From contig CAUWAG010000013.1 of NCBI GenBank assembly GCA_963556695.1, positions 434,001 through 498,000 of the forward strand: a stretch of DNA of 64,000 nucleotides, read 5' to 3'. This DNA comes from Anthostomella pinea (lineage: Eukaryota; Ascomycota; Sordariomycetes; Xylariales; Xylariaceae). A program made the translations under genes and the position numbers. Under the pieces are notes generated by a model. It did no database searches. It was not told the DNA's origin and saw only the letters and a list, made by a program, of their open reading frames with translations. This document shows positions 30,498 through 41,188 of this stretch, one piece after another. How positions within the stretch are numbered: the stretch's first letter is position 1; every line of letters starts with the position of its first letter.

Positions 30498-31072
30498 CAC
30501 CAATCTGAGGACAAGTGCCGATTGACGTGAAGCTCCGAGATGCTTGCGAGCTCGGTCGTGGGCTCTTCAGAGTTTGGCTTGACTTGGTGACGAAGATGAC
30601 CCCGACCGCTGCACTGACAACGAGGTCGGTCTGGCCACTGATAGCATTTGCTTGGTAGAAGAGGCCTCCTACACCAACTGCCGTAATAGTGAAAGACATT
30701 CATGATGATACTGCCGGGGAATTATCATTGCTGGTAGCTTTATGAGGTGTTAGCATGGGACCGTCTATCATTCAGCTTGGTGAAGTTGTCCTGAAGTATG
30801 ATGTGCATCGGTCACCACACGATCCGCAGTCAGCCGTGGCTGGAGGTTCGGCTGCCAGGTCATTGAATGGGATCGTGATTCGCGAGGGCCATTCATTGCG
30901 CCGTCTTCGTCAGTGGGCAGAACATCACAGCCCATGATCAAGAGGCCATTGAGAGTCCTTGTCGGGTGCTTTGCTCCCTGAAGGGCTGCTTGGCAATTGA
31001 GAGAAGGAGGGCCCCTCCGGTGATTTTTACCAGCAACCACGGTCCACCTGCAGTTTCAGATGTGCATGCCAG
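30498..31072. other. intergenic, no gene seen
   Basis: Between the GTPase and the nucleotidase gene, both on the plus strand. A hydrophobic 95-residue minus-strand frame overlaps the last GTPase exon (30,699-30,412) but has no support as a gene. Confidence 0.4.
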
Positions 31073-32335
31073 TTGCTAGCCGCTCTGCCGCTCTGCCGGT
31101 CCGCCCTTCGAGCTGTCGGCCCGAGACCTACCTGCAGTCTAAATCACGTCAACGCCCTAACGTCTCAAGTTGCCATTGGAACTCAGAAAAGACCTAATCT
31201 TTGTCTTGCTCCCGTCTTAACCACCAAGGCTTCTAGACGTCTCATGATGGACAGTCCATATTCCAAAGAACTGCACGTCGCTATCGGGGCCATTCAATCG
31301 GCAGCCAAAATCAGCCAGTCCGTTATTTCAGCCGAAGACAAAGGCACAATCAAGAAAGACGACCTCAGTCCAGTCACCGTAGCTGATTTCGCGATCCAGG
31401 CGCTGCTGACAGCCACTATCCACCATGCATTTCCCGCCGACAAGTTCGTGGGGGAGGAGTCCGCGGCCGATCTAAGAGACAGTCAGACTCTACGTGACCG
31501 CGTGTGGGATCTTCTCAGACGGCTCGAGGAGGATGAGAAGCAATCGCTATGCAAGCTTCCCGAGTCACCTGACCAGATGTGCGAGATGATCGACTGGTGC
31601 GGCTTCGGCGAGCCTGGGGGACCTGGTGCTGGGCGAGTCTGGGTGTTCGATCCCATCGATGGCACAAAGACGTTTGTGCAGCGCGAGGCATATGCCATCA
31701 ACGTTGCCCTCTTGGAGGCTAGCAAGCAAGTCCTCAGCATCGTGGGCTGCCCGACGCTCCCGGTCGATGCCGAGGCACCTGTCTCAAACACCACGGTTGA
31801 CCCATCAGGCCAAGGTTGCATAGCTTTTGCCGCCAAGGGGTACGGCACGTATGTGCGCACCCTGACTGAATCCCTCGGCAGCACTCAAGTCCGGAAGATC
31901 GAGCCTCTACCTGAGACTGCGATGCCTCAAGACCTGCGCGCCGTTTCGTGCTACCACATGCTAGACTCTGGGGTTGACGATGCTCACCAAGCCATCATGG
32001 AAAGGCTCGGCATCAGTTCCCGTGGTTGCGACTTCCTTGCCTGGGTATTACGCTGGGTGAGCTTGGGACTGGGACTTGCCAACATGACGGTTTGGGTCTA
32101 CAAACGACGGGACCGAGGTGGGAACGTATGGGATCACGCAGGAGCGATGCTCCTATTTGAAGAGATTGGTGGCAAGATCACGGACATTGATGGAAAGGAC
32201 ATCGACTTGAGTGTAGGACGGAAGCTGACGTCCAATCATGGGTTCGTCGCCGCCCCAAGGGCCATCCACGCCATGGTCCTGCAGACTGTGCATGAAGTCT
32301 TGCAGGCGCAAGGGAGAGTGCATCTTCTTGCTTAG
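31073..32335 (+). CDS. 3'(2'),5'-bisphosphate nucleotidase family (MET22/HAL2-like)
   Basis: An inositol-monophosphatase superfamily member, most like fungal PAP phosphatase, which turns 3'-phosphoadenosine 5'-phosphate into AMP in sulfur assimilation and is a target of Na+/Li+. Metal-binding motifs: VTVADFAIQALL and GEES (127-130), DPIDGT (193-198), and WDHAGA (353-358). The reading frame is 420 residues; known HAL2 proteins have about 357, and an internal ATG at 31,247 (MDSPYSKELHVAIGAIQSA) gives 362, so the first 58 residues are either an organelle-targeting leader or untranslated. The segment before WDHAGA (CDFLAWVLRWVSLGLGLANM) departs from the usual SQAKY motif, so substrate specificity is less certain. 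Confidence 0.82.
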   Translation: MLAALPLCRSALRAVGPRPTCSLNHVNALTSQVAIGTQKRPNLCLAPVLTTKASRRLMMDSPYSKELHVAIGAIQSAAKISQSVISAEDKGTIKKDDLSPVTVADFAIQALLTATIHHAFPADKFVGEESAADLRDSQTLRDRVWDLLRRLEEDEKQSLCKLPESPDQMCEMIDWCGFGEPGGPGAGRVWVFDPIDGTKTFVQREAYAINVALLEASKQVLSIVGCPTLPVDAEAPVSNTTVDPSGQGCIAFAAKGYGTYVRTLTESLGSTQVRKIEPLPETAMPQDLRAVSCYHMLDSGVDDAHQAIMERLGISSRGCDFLAWVLRWVSLGLGLANMTVWVYKRRDRGGNVWDHAGAMLLFEEIGGKITDIDGKDIDLSVGRKLTSNHGFVAAPRAIHAMVLQTVHEVLQAQGRVHLLA

Positions 32336-32585
32336 GTGCGCTTTCTACCTAAACAGATCGCTGCGCACGAATTCATGGTACCTTTGTGTTCCAGCGGGAG
32401 ATCGTCCTAGTCAAAGCTTGGACTGAAGCAGAAGCCGATAAACATAGAAATCGAGGGACTAGGGTCCAGTATATCCCCAACTACTTATCATCCGGTGGTG
32501 GCTTACGATTCCTCTCTCAATTCTCTTAGGGTGTTTGCGTGGGCAACATTTTTTATGAAGCAGCGCGGTCAGCGGTGATCACGTC
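32336..32585. other. intergenic, no gene seen
   Basis: Short spacer between two plus-strand genes. Confidence 0.4.
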
Positions 32586-33713
32586 ATGACCGAAACGAGT
32601 CTGGTTCCTGACAACGGACAAGGCCAACAGATTGTGTATCCAGGGCGACTTCGATATCGCGACTCAGACCTTACAGCCTGCAATACGCGCCTGCGTGATT
32701 GCATACGGCAGTCGCAGCCAGGCAGCGACTCAGAGGAAGATACCTGGGGCAGTCATGTCTCGCTAGCTGTTGACGGGTCCTTCCAGTTCGCTGCATTGTC
32801 ACTTGCCAATCCACTCTCTTTTCACCAAGCGATTGGAGAGCGCAACACCACGCCCATGACAAATTATCCAGCACACAACAGCTGTCAAATCGCACAGAAA
32901 ACACACACGCATGTGTCGCAATCCAGCGTGAAGCAAAGCGCCGCATCCAGAAAGCAGCGGAAGAACCGCGCAAGGACAAGCCGAAAGCCAGAAGTGCCAC
33001 ATCCTTTCTCGCAATCACCTATGTCGGCAACCGATTCACCCGTCATAGTCGATCCGGGAATGGCACACCCCCAACCTCCGATCTGGGGTTTTCATTCCTC
33101 AGCTCCAAAGGTGGCCCATTTCGCAGCGCCTCCAGTTGCCACTCCCGCAGCGCCTCCAGTATCACACTTCTCGGACCCCTCAGTATACCCCTTTACAGCT
33201 CCTCCGGTCTTTCATTCTCAGCAGTTCATGGCGCCGGCTCCAGTATCACACTTCTCAGGCTCCTCAGTATACACCTCTACAGCTCCTCCGGTCTTCCATC
33301 CTCAGCAATCTATGCCGCCGCCCCCAACGTACAGCCATCCCGCCCCTCCGCTACGATATCTACAGCAGCCCGTGCCTCGGATGCCATATGTCCCGATGCT
33401 GGTACAACCGATTGGAAATGTCTTCATGAATGCCACCATCGCGGGAGCTGCACCGGTAAGTAAAATTACGGCATAGCGCCGGGATGAGCACAAAAACAAG
33501 GATATTGAGCAAGACACTGACTGCTTATGTCACTAGCCTGTGCCTCAGACTGCCAAGCATGCTCATTATGGTACCCTGCATGCGGGTACACTACACGCAC
33601 CGCGGCCCTTGACTCTACTCAACAGCGCGCCTCCTCCCAGTGTCCAAACTGTTACGGATTCGGCGAGGGTGAAACGCAAGAAACGACAGCTTGAGAAGAT
33701 GAGAAACGCATGA
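32586..33713 (+). CDS. proline-rich hypothetical protein
   Basis: Two exons, 32,586-33,455 and 33,537-33,713, join in phase 0 to give 348 residues. The 81-bp intron has a GTAAGT donor, a CACTGACTGC branch-like site and a TAG acceptor. The N-terminal half is polar; a basic RKQRKNRARTSRK cluster follows; then a proline-rich stretch with repeated units (SHFSDPSVYPFTAPPVFH and SHFSGSSVYTSTAPPVFH). The C-terminus is basic (ARVKRKKRQLEKM). The two repeats are near-identical at the DNA level. No known domain seen; nuclear or RNA-associated function is only a guess from the basic ends. Likely lineage-restricted. Confidence 0.65.
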
Positions 33714-34453
33714 ACGAATCGAGTTCAAGGGGTTAGGCGTTTCCTGTGTTCGTCACGGCGGGTTGGCGCTCCACCGCCTTGAAAGGGGGTTCGCCGGTGT
33801 AGTAGATCTTCTTTCTATGGCGAGCTGGGAAACGGCCCCGTCTTCACCGGATCTCTCTACACACACACACCCGCAAAGGCCGCAAGAGTTGTGCTCTGGA
33901 CCTGCGATAGGTCATACCAGAAGGCCTGGGTCTGAGGTGGAGGAAACATTTGGTCTCGCAATCCACTCACGATCGGGCCGGGCTGGGCTGGAGATGGCGC
34001 TATGGCAAGGCCAATGTGAAATCGCGCAGTTCCCGCCCCAAGGGGCCAGACAGCAAAGCGTTCAGCGCCGGAGACGATACCCCATTCATAGGTTCACATA
34101 TGTCTGCTGCTCTCCTCTTCTCCGACATCACTCATTGCAAGGCTCCTGTGAGTACATGGTACTGTTGGGCAAGTTAGATTGAGGCGCAAGAAAGCACTGC
34201 AATATTAGGGGCGACCAGTCCTGCAGGGGAGACACCGCAGCCCAAACAAAAGAAACTGATTCAAAATGAGAGTGAAGGCCAGATATCCAGCGAAAACAAG
34301 TGCCATCTTGGAGGAAATGTGGAAAAGCAAAAGACCACACAAAGAGACAAAAAGAAACCGAAAAGCAAAAGACCACCCAGAGACAACAAGAAAACCCCAT
34401 CACCAATGAGCCTAGTCAGCATACCCGGCTGCCCGGCCACTAGCCCTTTTTGG
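33714..34453. other. no gene seen
   Basis: Downstream flanks of two convergent genes. A-rich AAGCAAAAGACCAC words repeat near 34,325-34,380. Confidence 0.4.
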
Positions 34454-35704
34454 TCACGTCGCCGTGTGACTGATATAGGTCTCCAGCTTGGGCAAACGCG
34501 TCAACTCCATCTTGTTATACCCAGCTTCGCCCAACTCAACCCCGAGGATCCGCTTCATCCAGCCCAGGCCGTCTCGCACCGCCTGTATGGAGATTTCGGC
34601 ATTGGGCACCGCAGCGAAGAACCCGTGGAAGGCACCCCTCCAGATACGAGCCTCGACATCGACATTTGCTTCCTCCAGAAGGCGCGCCATCCTCTTATTC
34701 TCATCGCAGAGCGGATCGGCTGAGCCGACGAACATATAGGTTGGTGGCATCCGCCGAAGATCATCGGCCTCGGCATGGGCTGGAGCTTCCCAGTGCTTGA
34801 CATCTGATTCTTTTAGTTTTCCTGCACGATCTTCTCCGAGCGCAGCAGCCCAACCCAGGTGCTTGAGGGTGCAGTTGAACATTGGGGTATTCTTGAATTG
34901 CTTGCAGGATGCCGTGTTGTCCCTGTCGTCCAGCATGCCTGCCTCGATGAAGAGACCGCGCAGGGCTTGATTAGGCTGTTCATTCTTCCACTTGATAGCG
35001 AGTGAAAGAGCGAGCCCACCACCAGCAGAGGCGCCGTACACGATGACCTTATTCACATCGACGTTCTCGAACGGTGCCGCGCCCCGCTTGATTTGTGCGA
35101 AGACGTGCCGCAGAGCATCGTAGCAGTTGTCCAGCTGCTCCGTGGCTTTCTTATCCGGAGCTAGGCCGTACTCGACGCTGACCGTCATGGCGTTGAGCCA
35201 CTTCGCCCACTTCGAGCCCTCTCTTTCGAGACCGACGAAGCGGTTCGACCCGATTCGAATGCCGCCGTGGATGAAGAAGATGCATGGGATCCGCGGGCCA
35301 GCTTCAGCGCCCTTTGGCTTGACGGTGGCGAGGTCGATGTTGCCTCGGTCTGGGTGTCGCTTGACGACGTCAGGGACGTACCGGAAGGCGTCGCTTTTCT
35401 CCACGGACTTCTGTTGATTTCTGGCGCCGTCCTCCCTTATCCAGCACTGGTACTCTACGGTATTCCAATCGTTGCCGGCCGCGACCTCGGCGCGATGGCC
35501 CTCGAGGACTGCCGGCCGCAGGTCTTCGTCATAGTCGTCGAGGGGGCGCTGTTGAGCGCTCATCTTGGGATATGGTGGTGGTGGGATCGGTGATGAAGAG
35601 GCGGCTTCTTGGATGGTTTGGTGCTGCATCTGCGTCTGCACGATATAGACGGAGCCATCTTTGTCCCCCGTCATGATGTTGGTGTCACTTGGGCGAGGAG
35701 GCAC
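34454..35704 (-). CDS. alpha/beta hydrolase fold-3 esterase (HSL family)
   Basis: 416 residues, single exon. The hormone-sensitive-lipase-type motifs are in order: FFIHGGIRIG (oxyanion HGG, 146-148), VYGASAGGGLALSLA (nucleophile elbow, Ser226), MFVGSADPLCDE (acid Asp330), and GAFHGF (His360). The YGLAPDKK segment between them is also typical of the family. It probably hydrolyses carboxylic esters or acyl lipids; substrate unknown. The first about 47 residues are low in similarity and proline-rich (SSSPIPPPPYPK); translation could start at MSAQQRPLDDYDE instead. No signal peptide or membrane segment, so likely cytosolic. Confidence 0.88.
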   Translation of the reverse strand: MPPRPSDTNIMTGDKDGSVYIVQTQMQHQTIQEAASSSPIPPPPYPKMSAQQRPLDDYDEDLRPAVLEGHRAEVAAGNDWNTVEYQCWIREDGARNQQKSVEKSDAFRYVPDVVKRHPDRGNIDLATVKPKGAEAGPRIPCIFFIHGGIRIGSNRFVGLEREGSKWAKWLNAMTVSVEYGLAPDKKATEQLDNCYDALRHVFAQIKRGAAPFENVDVNKVIVYGASAGGGLALSLAIKWKNEQPNQALRGLFIEAGMLDDRDNTASCKQFKNTPMFNCTLKHLGWAAALGEDRAGKLKESDVKHWEAPAHAEADDLRRMPPTYMFVGSADPLCDENKRMARLLEEANVDVEARIWRGAFHGFFAAVPNAEISIQAVRDGLGWMKRILGVELGEAGYNKMELTRLPKLETYISHTAT

Positions 35705-38512
35705 ATGATCACCAACTCGGAGATGTTGCCGCCATTGGGGCCTTCCTGTTGGCAGAGTTGTGACTGTACCTACAACTGTGGTGAGTCGACTTCATCCTAG
35801 GTCCTATAAGTACTGATGGGAAGACCAGTTGGTGATCTGAAGGCGTCCATGCTAGCGAAGGTGTGTCTGTAAGCCTGTTGGCGCAGATGAGTGTCTTGGA
35901 AAAAGGAGGTTTGATGCCATCTTGTCCGGATCCGGTGGAATATGGTACAGTCGTTGGCTTTCCGAGCTTTGAGCCTGGAGTGTTGGTTCCGATGATGGTC
36001 ATCGACCTCTAGCCATGTGATGTGGAAGGTCGACGTTGTCTCCCTCCTGGATATGATTTCTTTGTGCTAGGCTCTGTTAGAAGTTTCTGCATGATCGGGT
36101 TGGCAGACCTCGTTGGGAGAAGCTTCGATGGGACGGAGTTTTCTCTTTCTTCTTTGAGGAATGAAGGGAGTGTTGGTCTTCATATGGATAGCGTCACTCA
36201 CAGGGTTTCCCTGGTTTTCGACTATACGCTTCTAGCCTAGCACCTTGGATCGGAATGTGCTTGAAGAGTCGCTTTTGTGATAACTCATATTCCAGTACGC
36301 TCTGCCTGTTGGTCTTGTCTCCGTTCATAATACCAACGCAAGGGATGATAGCGCCCACGCGAAAACTGCGCTCGGAGGGTCCAAATGTAGACTAGATGGT
36401 GCCGGTGGCACGGCGCCGGGCCTTAAGTGTGGTCTATCGGCAAGCCCAAGAGCATCGACAAGCGAGAAAGTAAAGTCGAACAGGACTTCGAAATGGAACA
36501 ATCCTAACTGCTTGGAAGTAACGTTGATATATGAAATCGTGCGACTTAAACTGGAAAACTTGATAGGCCTAGAACTTGAGGCCCGACATTGCGTCACCCC
36601 TTGATTCCCTGTCTAGTGTATGGGCAACCCGGCATCCCGGCATCACTGTACGAGCGGATACTACGGCCGTCGCAATGAGCATGGGCGGCCACATGGCTTA
36701 GACGCGAACAGGAAGGACGCGAGGCCGAATGCTGAGATATCTGCCCGGCACTCTCAGCTAGTGTGAAATGATCGATAAGTGAAGAGGCCTATGATGAGGC
36801 AGTGATGGGAGTCCGGAGTGGCTGCTGCGAGGGATGCCCAACGCCGACGCCCCCGGAAAAGAACGATAAACAGAGGCCTTATGTTGCCAACCACTCCGTC
36901 AGATGCAAGTTATAGCAGCGTAGGATGCTCCCGTTTCATTATCTGCCCAATAGATATGCTGCAACCATGCTGGGAAGACAATGGGCAGCACCGTCGGGAT
37001 GCTTGGCCCCGACTCGGGCAAGCACCCGGAGTGAGGCACTCGGATCACCGCAGTTGAGGGCAAACCAGTCCGAAGAAGCATGGTCATACTCAACATGGGC
37101 CATTGGCTCATTGCGCGGAAATAGAGCACGGATATAGCAAGATTTATAAGCACTGACTGTCGAGCTGACAGCTTACCCTCCCGAAAAGGAGTACCCCAAG
37201 GCGCCGACGGCGACGAAAATACTACCCCCTTTTCCGGGTGTACATGAAGATGGTAGATTACTGGACGATGTGTAGAATTGGATCGGCCATGAGCATAGTC
37301 GAGTTTGAACAAGAGAGACTCATTGGCGCATGGGTTGGTGGTGGTGGGAGACGACTCCAATACCTTAAGAGGCAATCCGGGGTAAGGGGGCCTAGCGAAT
37401 ACCCCTAAGACGTTCGAAGACGTCCGGAAAAGGGGCATGCATGGAGCAATGCAATGGAACCTGCCAAGCATGGGGAATGCACGAAGCTCGTGCTCATCAC
37501 TGGCGGGCCGCATCCGAGACTGGACGTGATCCGATCTGTGGTGGATTTGGAGATAGAAGCTCGGAGGCTGCTTCCAATAGGACATTGCAGGCTTGAAATG
37601 TTACATTGTGTGAGCAGTATCCATCTGTATATGTAAGCGGTATGTGGGGATCAGCCACGCTGTCGGGTCGTACAGGGACCCACAGGGCATCTAAGTGTAT
37701 TCTACCACCAACAAACAGTCCATAGACCTTTTCCTGAATACAACAACGCTGTCACGCTCATACTGCACTTATCGTTTCACGGATAATGCTCTCACATTGT
37801 ACTATTTTTACTTTAGGCTTCGTTATGAAGGCTCGACGCCTGCTGTTGTTTGAATTTCATCCATGATCAAGTCCTGTCTGGCGGAGATGGCTAGAGGGAG
37901 GCCATAGCTAATCTGCCCCTTCGAACAGCCTATCGCAAGTATACCTGGGCATGAAACATACGAAAGGTATCGGCAGTTGACCTTTGGTCTTGTATGGCAT
38001 GATAATTTGACTTATACTCCTGCGGAATACAGTCTGCAGGCAGAGCAACTCATCCTCAATGTGACATCGTAAATAGACGTGAAAATCAAGTCGGGCGGGT
38101 AGCGTCCTCTTATACCAACCGCCGCGGTATTCGCATCATATCAGTATGGTATGCTCACCCCAGTATCAAAGATTACACCCACACTGTAGAAGCAGGTATC
38201 CTCAACTTCACCTCCCAACCTGCCAATGGGAGAAAGCCATTGTAAGGGGGGTAGCTACAGCTGGCGTAGCTTCATGGGGCCCAATGGCCCAGCAACCCGA
38301 CCACCGGTATCCCCAAGGATTCCTGATGGGAAATTGGCCTGCAGTCGGTCGTAAGATGTGTTGGTTGGACCAGGAGAGACAGGATGCTCACTCCCTTCGC
38401 ATTGAAGATTCCGATGCCACAACGGACCGCGGATGACTTGTAGTGTAGCAGGAAGAGAGTGCCACTAGAAAAGACCCAAGTGGCTATAGGTCAACCCAAG
38501 AAAAGACACGAG
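35705..38512. other. 2.8 kb without a supported gene
   Basis: The longest frame is 228 residues on the minus strand (37,585-36,899), with a composition and motif content that do not look like a protein. No splice-consistent gene, LTR or LINE signature was found. The part next to 35,705 would hold the esterase promoter. Confidence 0.4.
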
Positions 38513-39073
38513 ATGCCTGGCACCATTCTCAATACGGGGACCACCGGCCTGATCGGCTTCCGTATTCTCTCCTGGTCGCTTTTGAGGCCGGCCACAACGT
38601 GCACTGCCCGGTGAGATCAAAAGAGAAAACCCAGCAAGTCCTCTTGAACCCAGCTGTACGGAAACTCCAGCCCGGTGAGCGCCTCTCCCTGGCCATTGTC
38701 CTCGACTTCACCGTCGACGGCGGCTTCGAATCGGCCCTCGAGGGCGTCACCCACATCATCCACGCCGGCTCGCCGGTGCCGTTGCCAGCCTGCGATTCCA
38801 CGGCCTAACCCTGCGCTGTCAACATTCAGTGAGGTTCCTGAGGGCTACGCCATGGACAAGATAGTCGAACTGCACAACCCAGACGAGTTCATCAAGATGC
38901 AGAACCCCCACTTCACTTTGTCACACGTGGGGCCGACGTTCGTTTTCGGGGAGCGGAGGAGTGCCTGCGTTGCTGCCATTAAGACCGCCTATTCCGTCGG
39001 CCTTCACGTAAATGATAAGAGGGTCAGATATGGCACATGGAAGGAGCTTTTTGGGAAAGCCGGGGAGACTTAG
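38513..39073 (+). pseudogene. NAD(P)-dependent epimerase/reductase (GRE2/DFR-like), broken
   Basis: Begins MPGTILNTGTTGLIGFRILS, the Rossmann nucleotide-binding motif GxTGxxG of extended short-chain dehydrogenases. A one-base frameshift near 38,572 is followed by AFEAGHNVHCPVRSKEKTQ and ALEGVTHIIHAGSP (the HxASP pattern of the GRE2/dihydroflavonol reductase group). A stop ends that frame near 38,808. Downstream, in another frame, lies MQNPHFTLSHVGPTFVFGE, which matches the FDxxxIxPxFVFG element. The middle with the YxxxK catalytic pair is missing, so this is a deleted and frameshifted relic. Confidence 0.7.
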
Positions 39074-39496
39074 ATGGAAGGTTTCCATGGCAGCGACGAC
39101 GCTGGATATGGCGCGCAGAAGACCAAAATGGTAGTAAAGAATGGACGGAGTAAGAGTGATGCTGTCAAGGAAGGACCCATGGACCGCCATGTCAAGAAGC
39201 TGAAGGCACCTGCACGATGATGGAAATCTGAAACGACGAGACAGCGTTCTTGGGGGAAGCTTCGACCATCGATTCAAACCCATCGTTATATGCAACAAAC
39301 CAATCAACGCTACAGATTTATCTTGGGATAAGATGGGCTGCTTCGAGTTCGACGTGACTCCTTGAGAGAAGATGTAACCTTGGAACATATCCTGCCCACT
39401 CTCGAACATACCATGACGCTCACTGCTGCCGACCTGACTCATGCAATAACCACCAGTTTTCCAATTGCGCAGACTGAAGTCACGGGGACGTTCATG

Positions 39497-40529
39497 TTTG
39501 TTTGTTTGTTTTGTATTTAACGTGGGGGTAGCTCCTCAGTAGTGCAAACCACGCCTCCCAGAGCCTCTGCATCGCAGGGTTGTGGAGGTCTCAAGATAAT
39601 AAGTACAGTCAGACCCGCTCACGGGCCCATCCCCGTTGTTGCGGCGGTATGACCTTGGGGTCATCCATCTGGTCCTTCAAGGAAGGCTATCTATCAGGGG
39701 CAGATTGTTGAAAAGAACTTGCTCTTCTCCACGAATTTTGCCCATTCTGTGCTCCTCTCCCCTAAGTATTGTAAACAAGCTGCCCTAGGCGAATGCCTAG
39801 GCAGTAGCCGATTTTTCCCCAGCCTCTTACAAAAGAAAATGTGTTGTGGTGTTTTCTTCTCACCACAGCTGCAGTGATCATTTGAATCTGTGTGCCCAAA
39901 GCGTTCATGGTATCTGGCAAAGTCGCCATGTCCAGATCTGGCCGCTAGAAGTCTGTGTAAAGTACTCCTCTTAAAAGATATAAGGTCTCTTTCAGTTACT
40001 GCATATGAGTATACTTCTTGATACCTAGATTCTAATTGGTCTTTCCACCATTGGTTGAACTCTTTCTTGCCCTGTCTTTTGAGATCTCTCTTGACCCAAG
40101 AGATTGTAGGAAGATTTGTTGTGTCTGTTTCTAGCATGGCACCCTCTTTTGCTAGTGTGTCGGCAGCTTCGTTGCCATCAATATCTCTGTGTCCAGGAAT
40201 CCATTTGACGGTCACTCCAGGAATGTGTGCTGTGGCAAGTTCTTGAAATCGTAGAAAAATGTTTTGTGATGTCTCGGGTGGAGTCCCATTGAGCCCATCT
40301 ACCACTGACGTGTTGTCCAGGCAGACATATAGCTGTTTTCCGTGTCCAATTGCCCTGGCTGCTGCAAGACCTTGGAGAGCACCATGGACTTCAGCATCTA
40401 CTACTTCTGCTTGTAGAAGTCTGCCCCTTCCCCGGTATACTTCTTGTGTAGTGCCGCCTTTCCTGATGGTATAACCCCATCCAGTGCGGATTGTGCCTTG
40501 GTCATCCAACTGTGATCCATCTGAGTAGA
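39497..40529 (-). mobile_element. 5'-truncated LINE: RNase H and 3' tail
   Basis: On the minus strand: LYSDGSQLDDQGTIRTGWGY (catalytic Asp), VDAEVHGALQGL (Glu), CLDNTSVVDGLN (Asp), VKWIPGHRDIDGNEAADTLAK (His/Asp), a DHCSCGEKKTPQHIFFC zinc-type tail, a stop, and a 3' end reading ACGTTAAATACAAAACAAACAAA. The frame is intact from the RNase H start to 39,694, much less decayed than the copy at 7.6-9.6 kb. A 13-bp direct repeat GGGGACGTTCATG flanks it (39,484-39,496 and 40,530-40,542), giving both ends. Its tail is (CAAA)n where the other copies have (CAAT)n. Confidence 0.85.
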
Positions 40530-40542
40530 GGGGACGTTCATG

Positions 40543-41188
40543 GGTGAATGTCTGCGCTGGATCTTTGATTTCTCCGGGTACGCTCAAGGGCTGTCGTGAC
40601 TTCTGCATAAAGTCATAACCACGATGCGGTTCCTCCTCTCGCATTCTAAACTCAAGATGCAGGCCGTAGCTCTTGGAAGCGAATGCAGAAACGACGACCA
40701 TGACGTACACTACCCCAGCCCGTTCCTTCGCCAGGACGTGCGAAATCCAGGCCCGTCCTCCCGATCACACCTCGCTTTGTATTGATTATCAACTCAGTCC
40801 AACTACATCTCCGACACCATGGCTCAGTTTATTCCGAGAAGAGTCAGTAGCAGAGAACGACTATGAATAAGCATCGAGTTCGACGTACTATTTATACCAA
40901 CTCAACCTCGCCCGCCCCAGGTCCTGCTCCCTTTTCTCTCGGTATCATACGACTACCGGCAATCAGAAGAATCATCACAACCACTACTGCTGTACGTGAG
41001 CATTACTCCCGGCTATATTGTGGTATATCCATCTCACGATGCGGACAATACAGGGCGCCCCCAAGCCAACGAGCCTCTCGTACACTGTCCGAACAGCACA
41101 CACGTCAGCTCGCAACCTCAGAAATAGCCTCAACGACCACCTGGTAGACCAAGATCAAGCCCAAGACCAGAACCAAGCACACACAACC
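40543..41188. other. no confident gene
   Basis: The minus-strand frame entering the LINE fragment at 40,530 remains open upstream to 40,710 (residues such as FRMREEEPHRGYDFMQKSRQ) and may be the start of a gene that the LINE entered. It has no recognised motif. Confidence 0.35.

Noticed and set aside
30412..30699. Hydrophobic minus-strand frame over the last GTPase exon
   Set aside because: The GTPase exon is well supported by splice phase and the C-terminal motif; the antisense frame has none.
36899..37585. 228-residue minus-strand frame
   Set aside because: No motif, leader, or splice support, and a composition not typical of a protein; a plus-strand frame overlaps it.
38921..39442. 173-residue minus-strand frame as a separate gene
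   Set aside because: It is antisense to the reductase relic and has no motif; only noted in relation to the LINE empty site.
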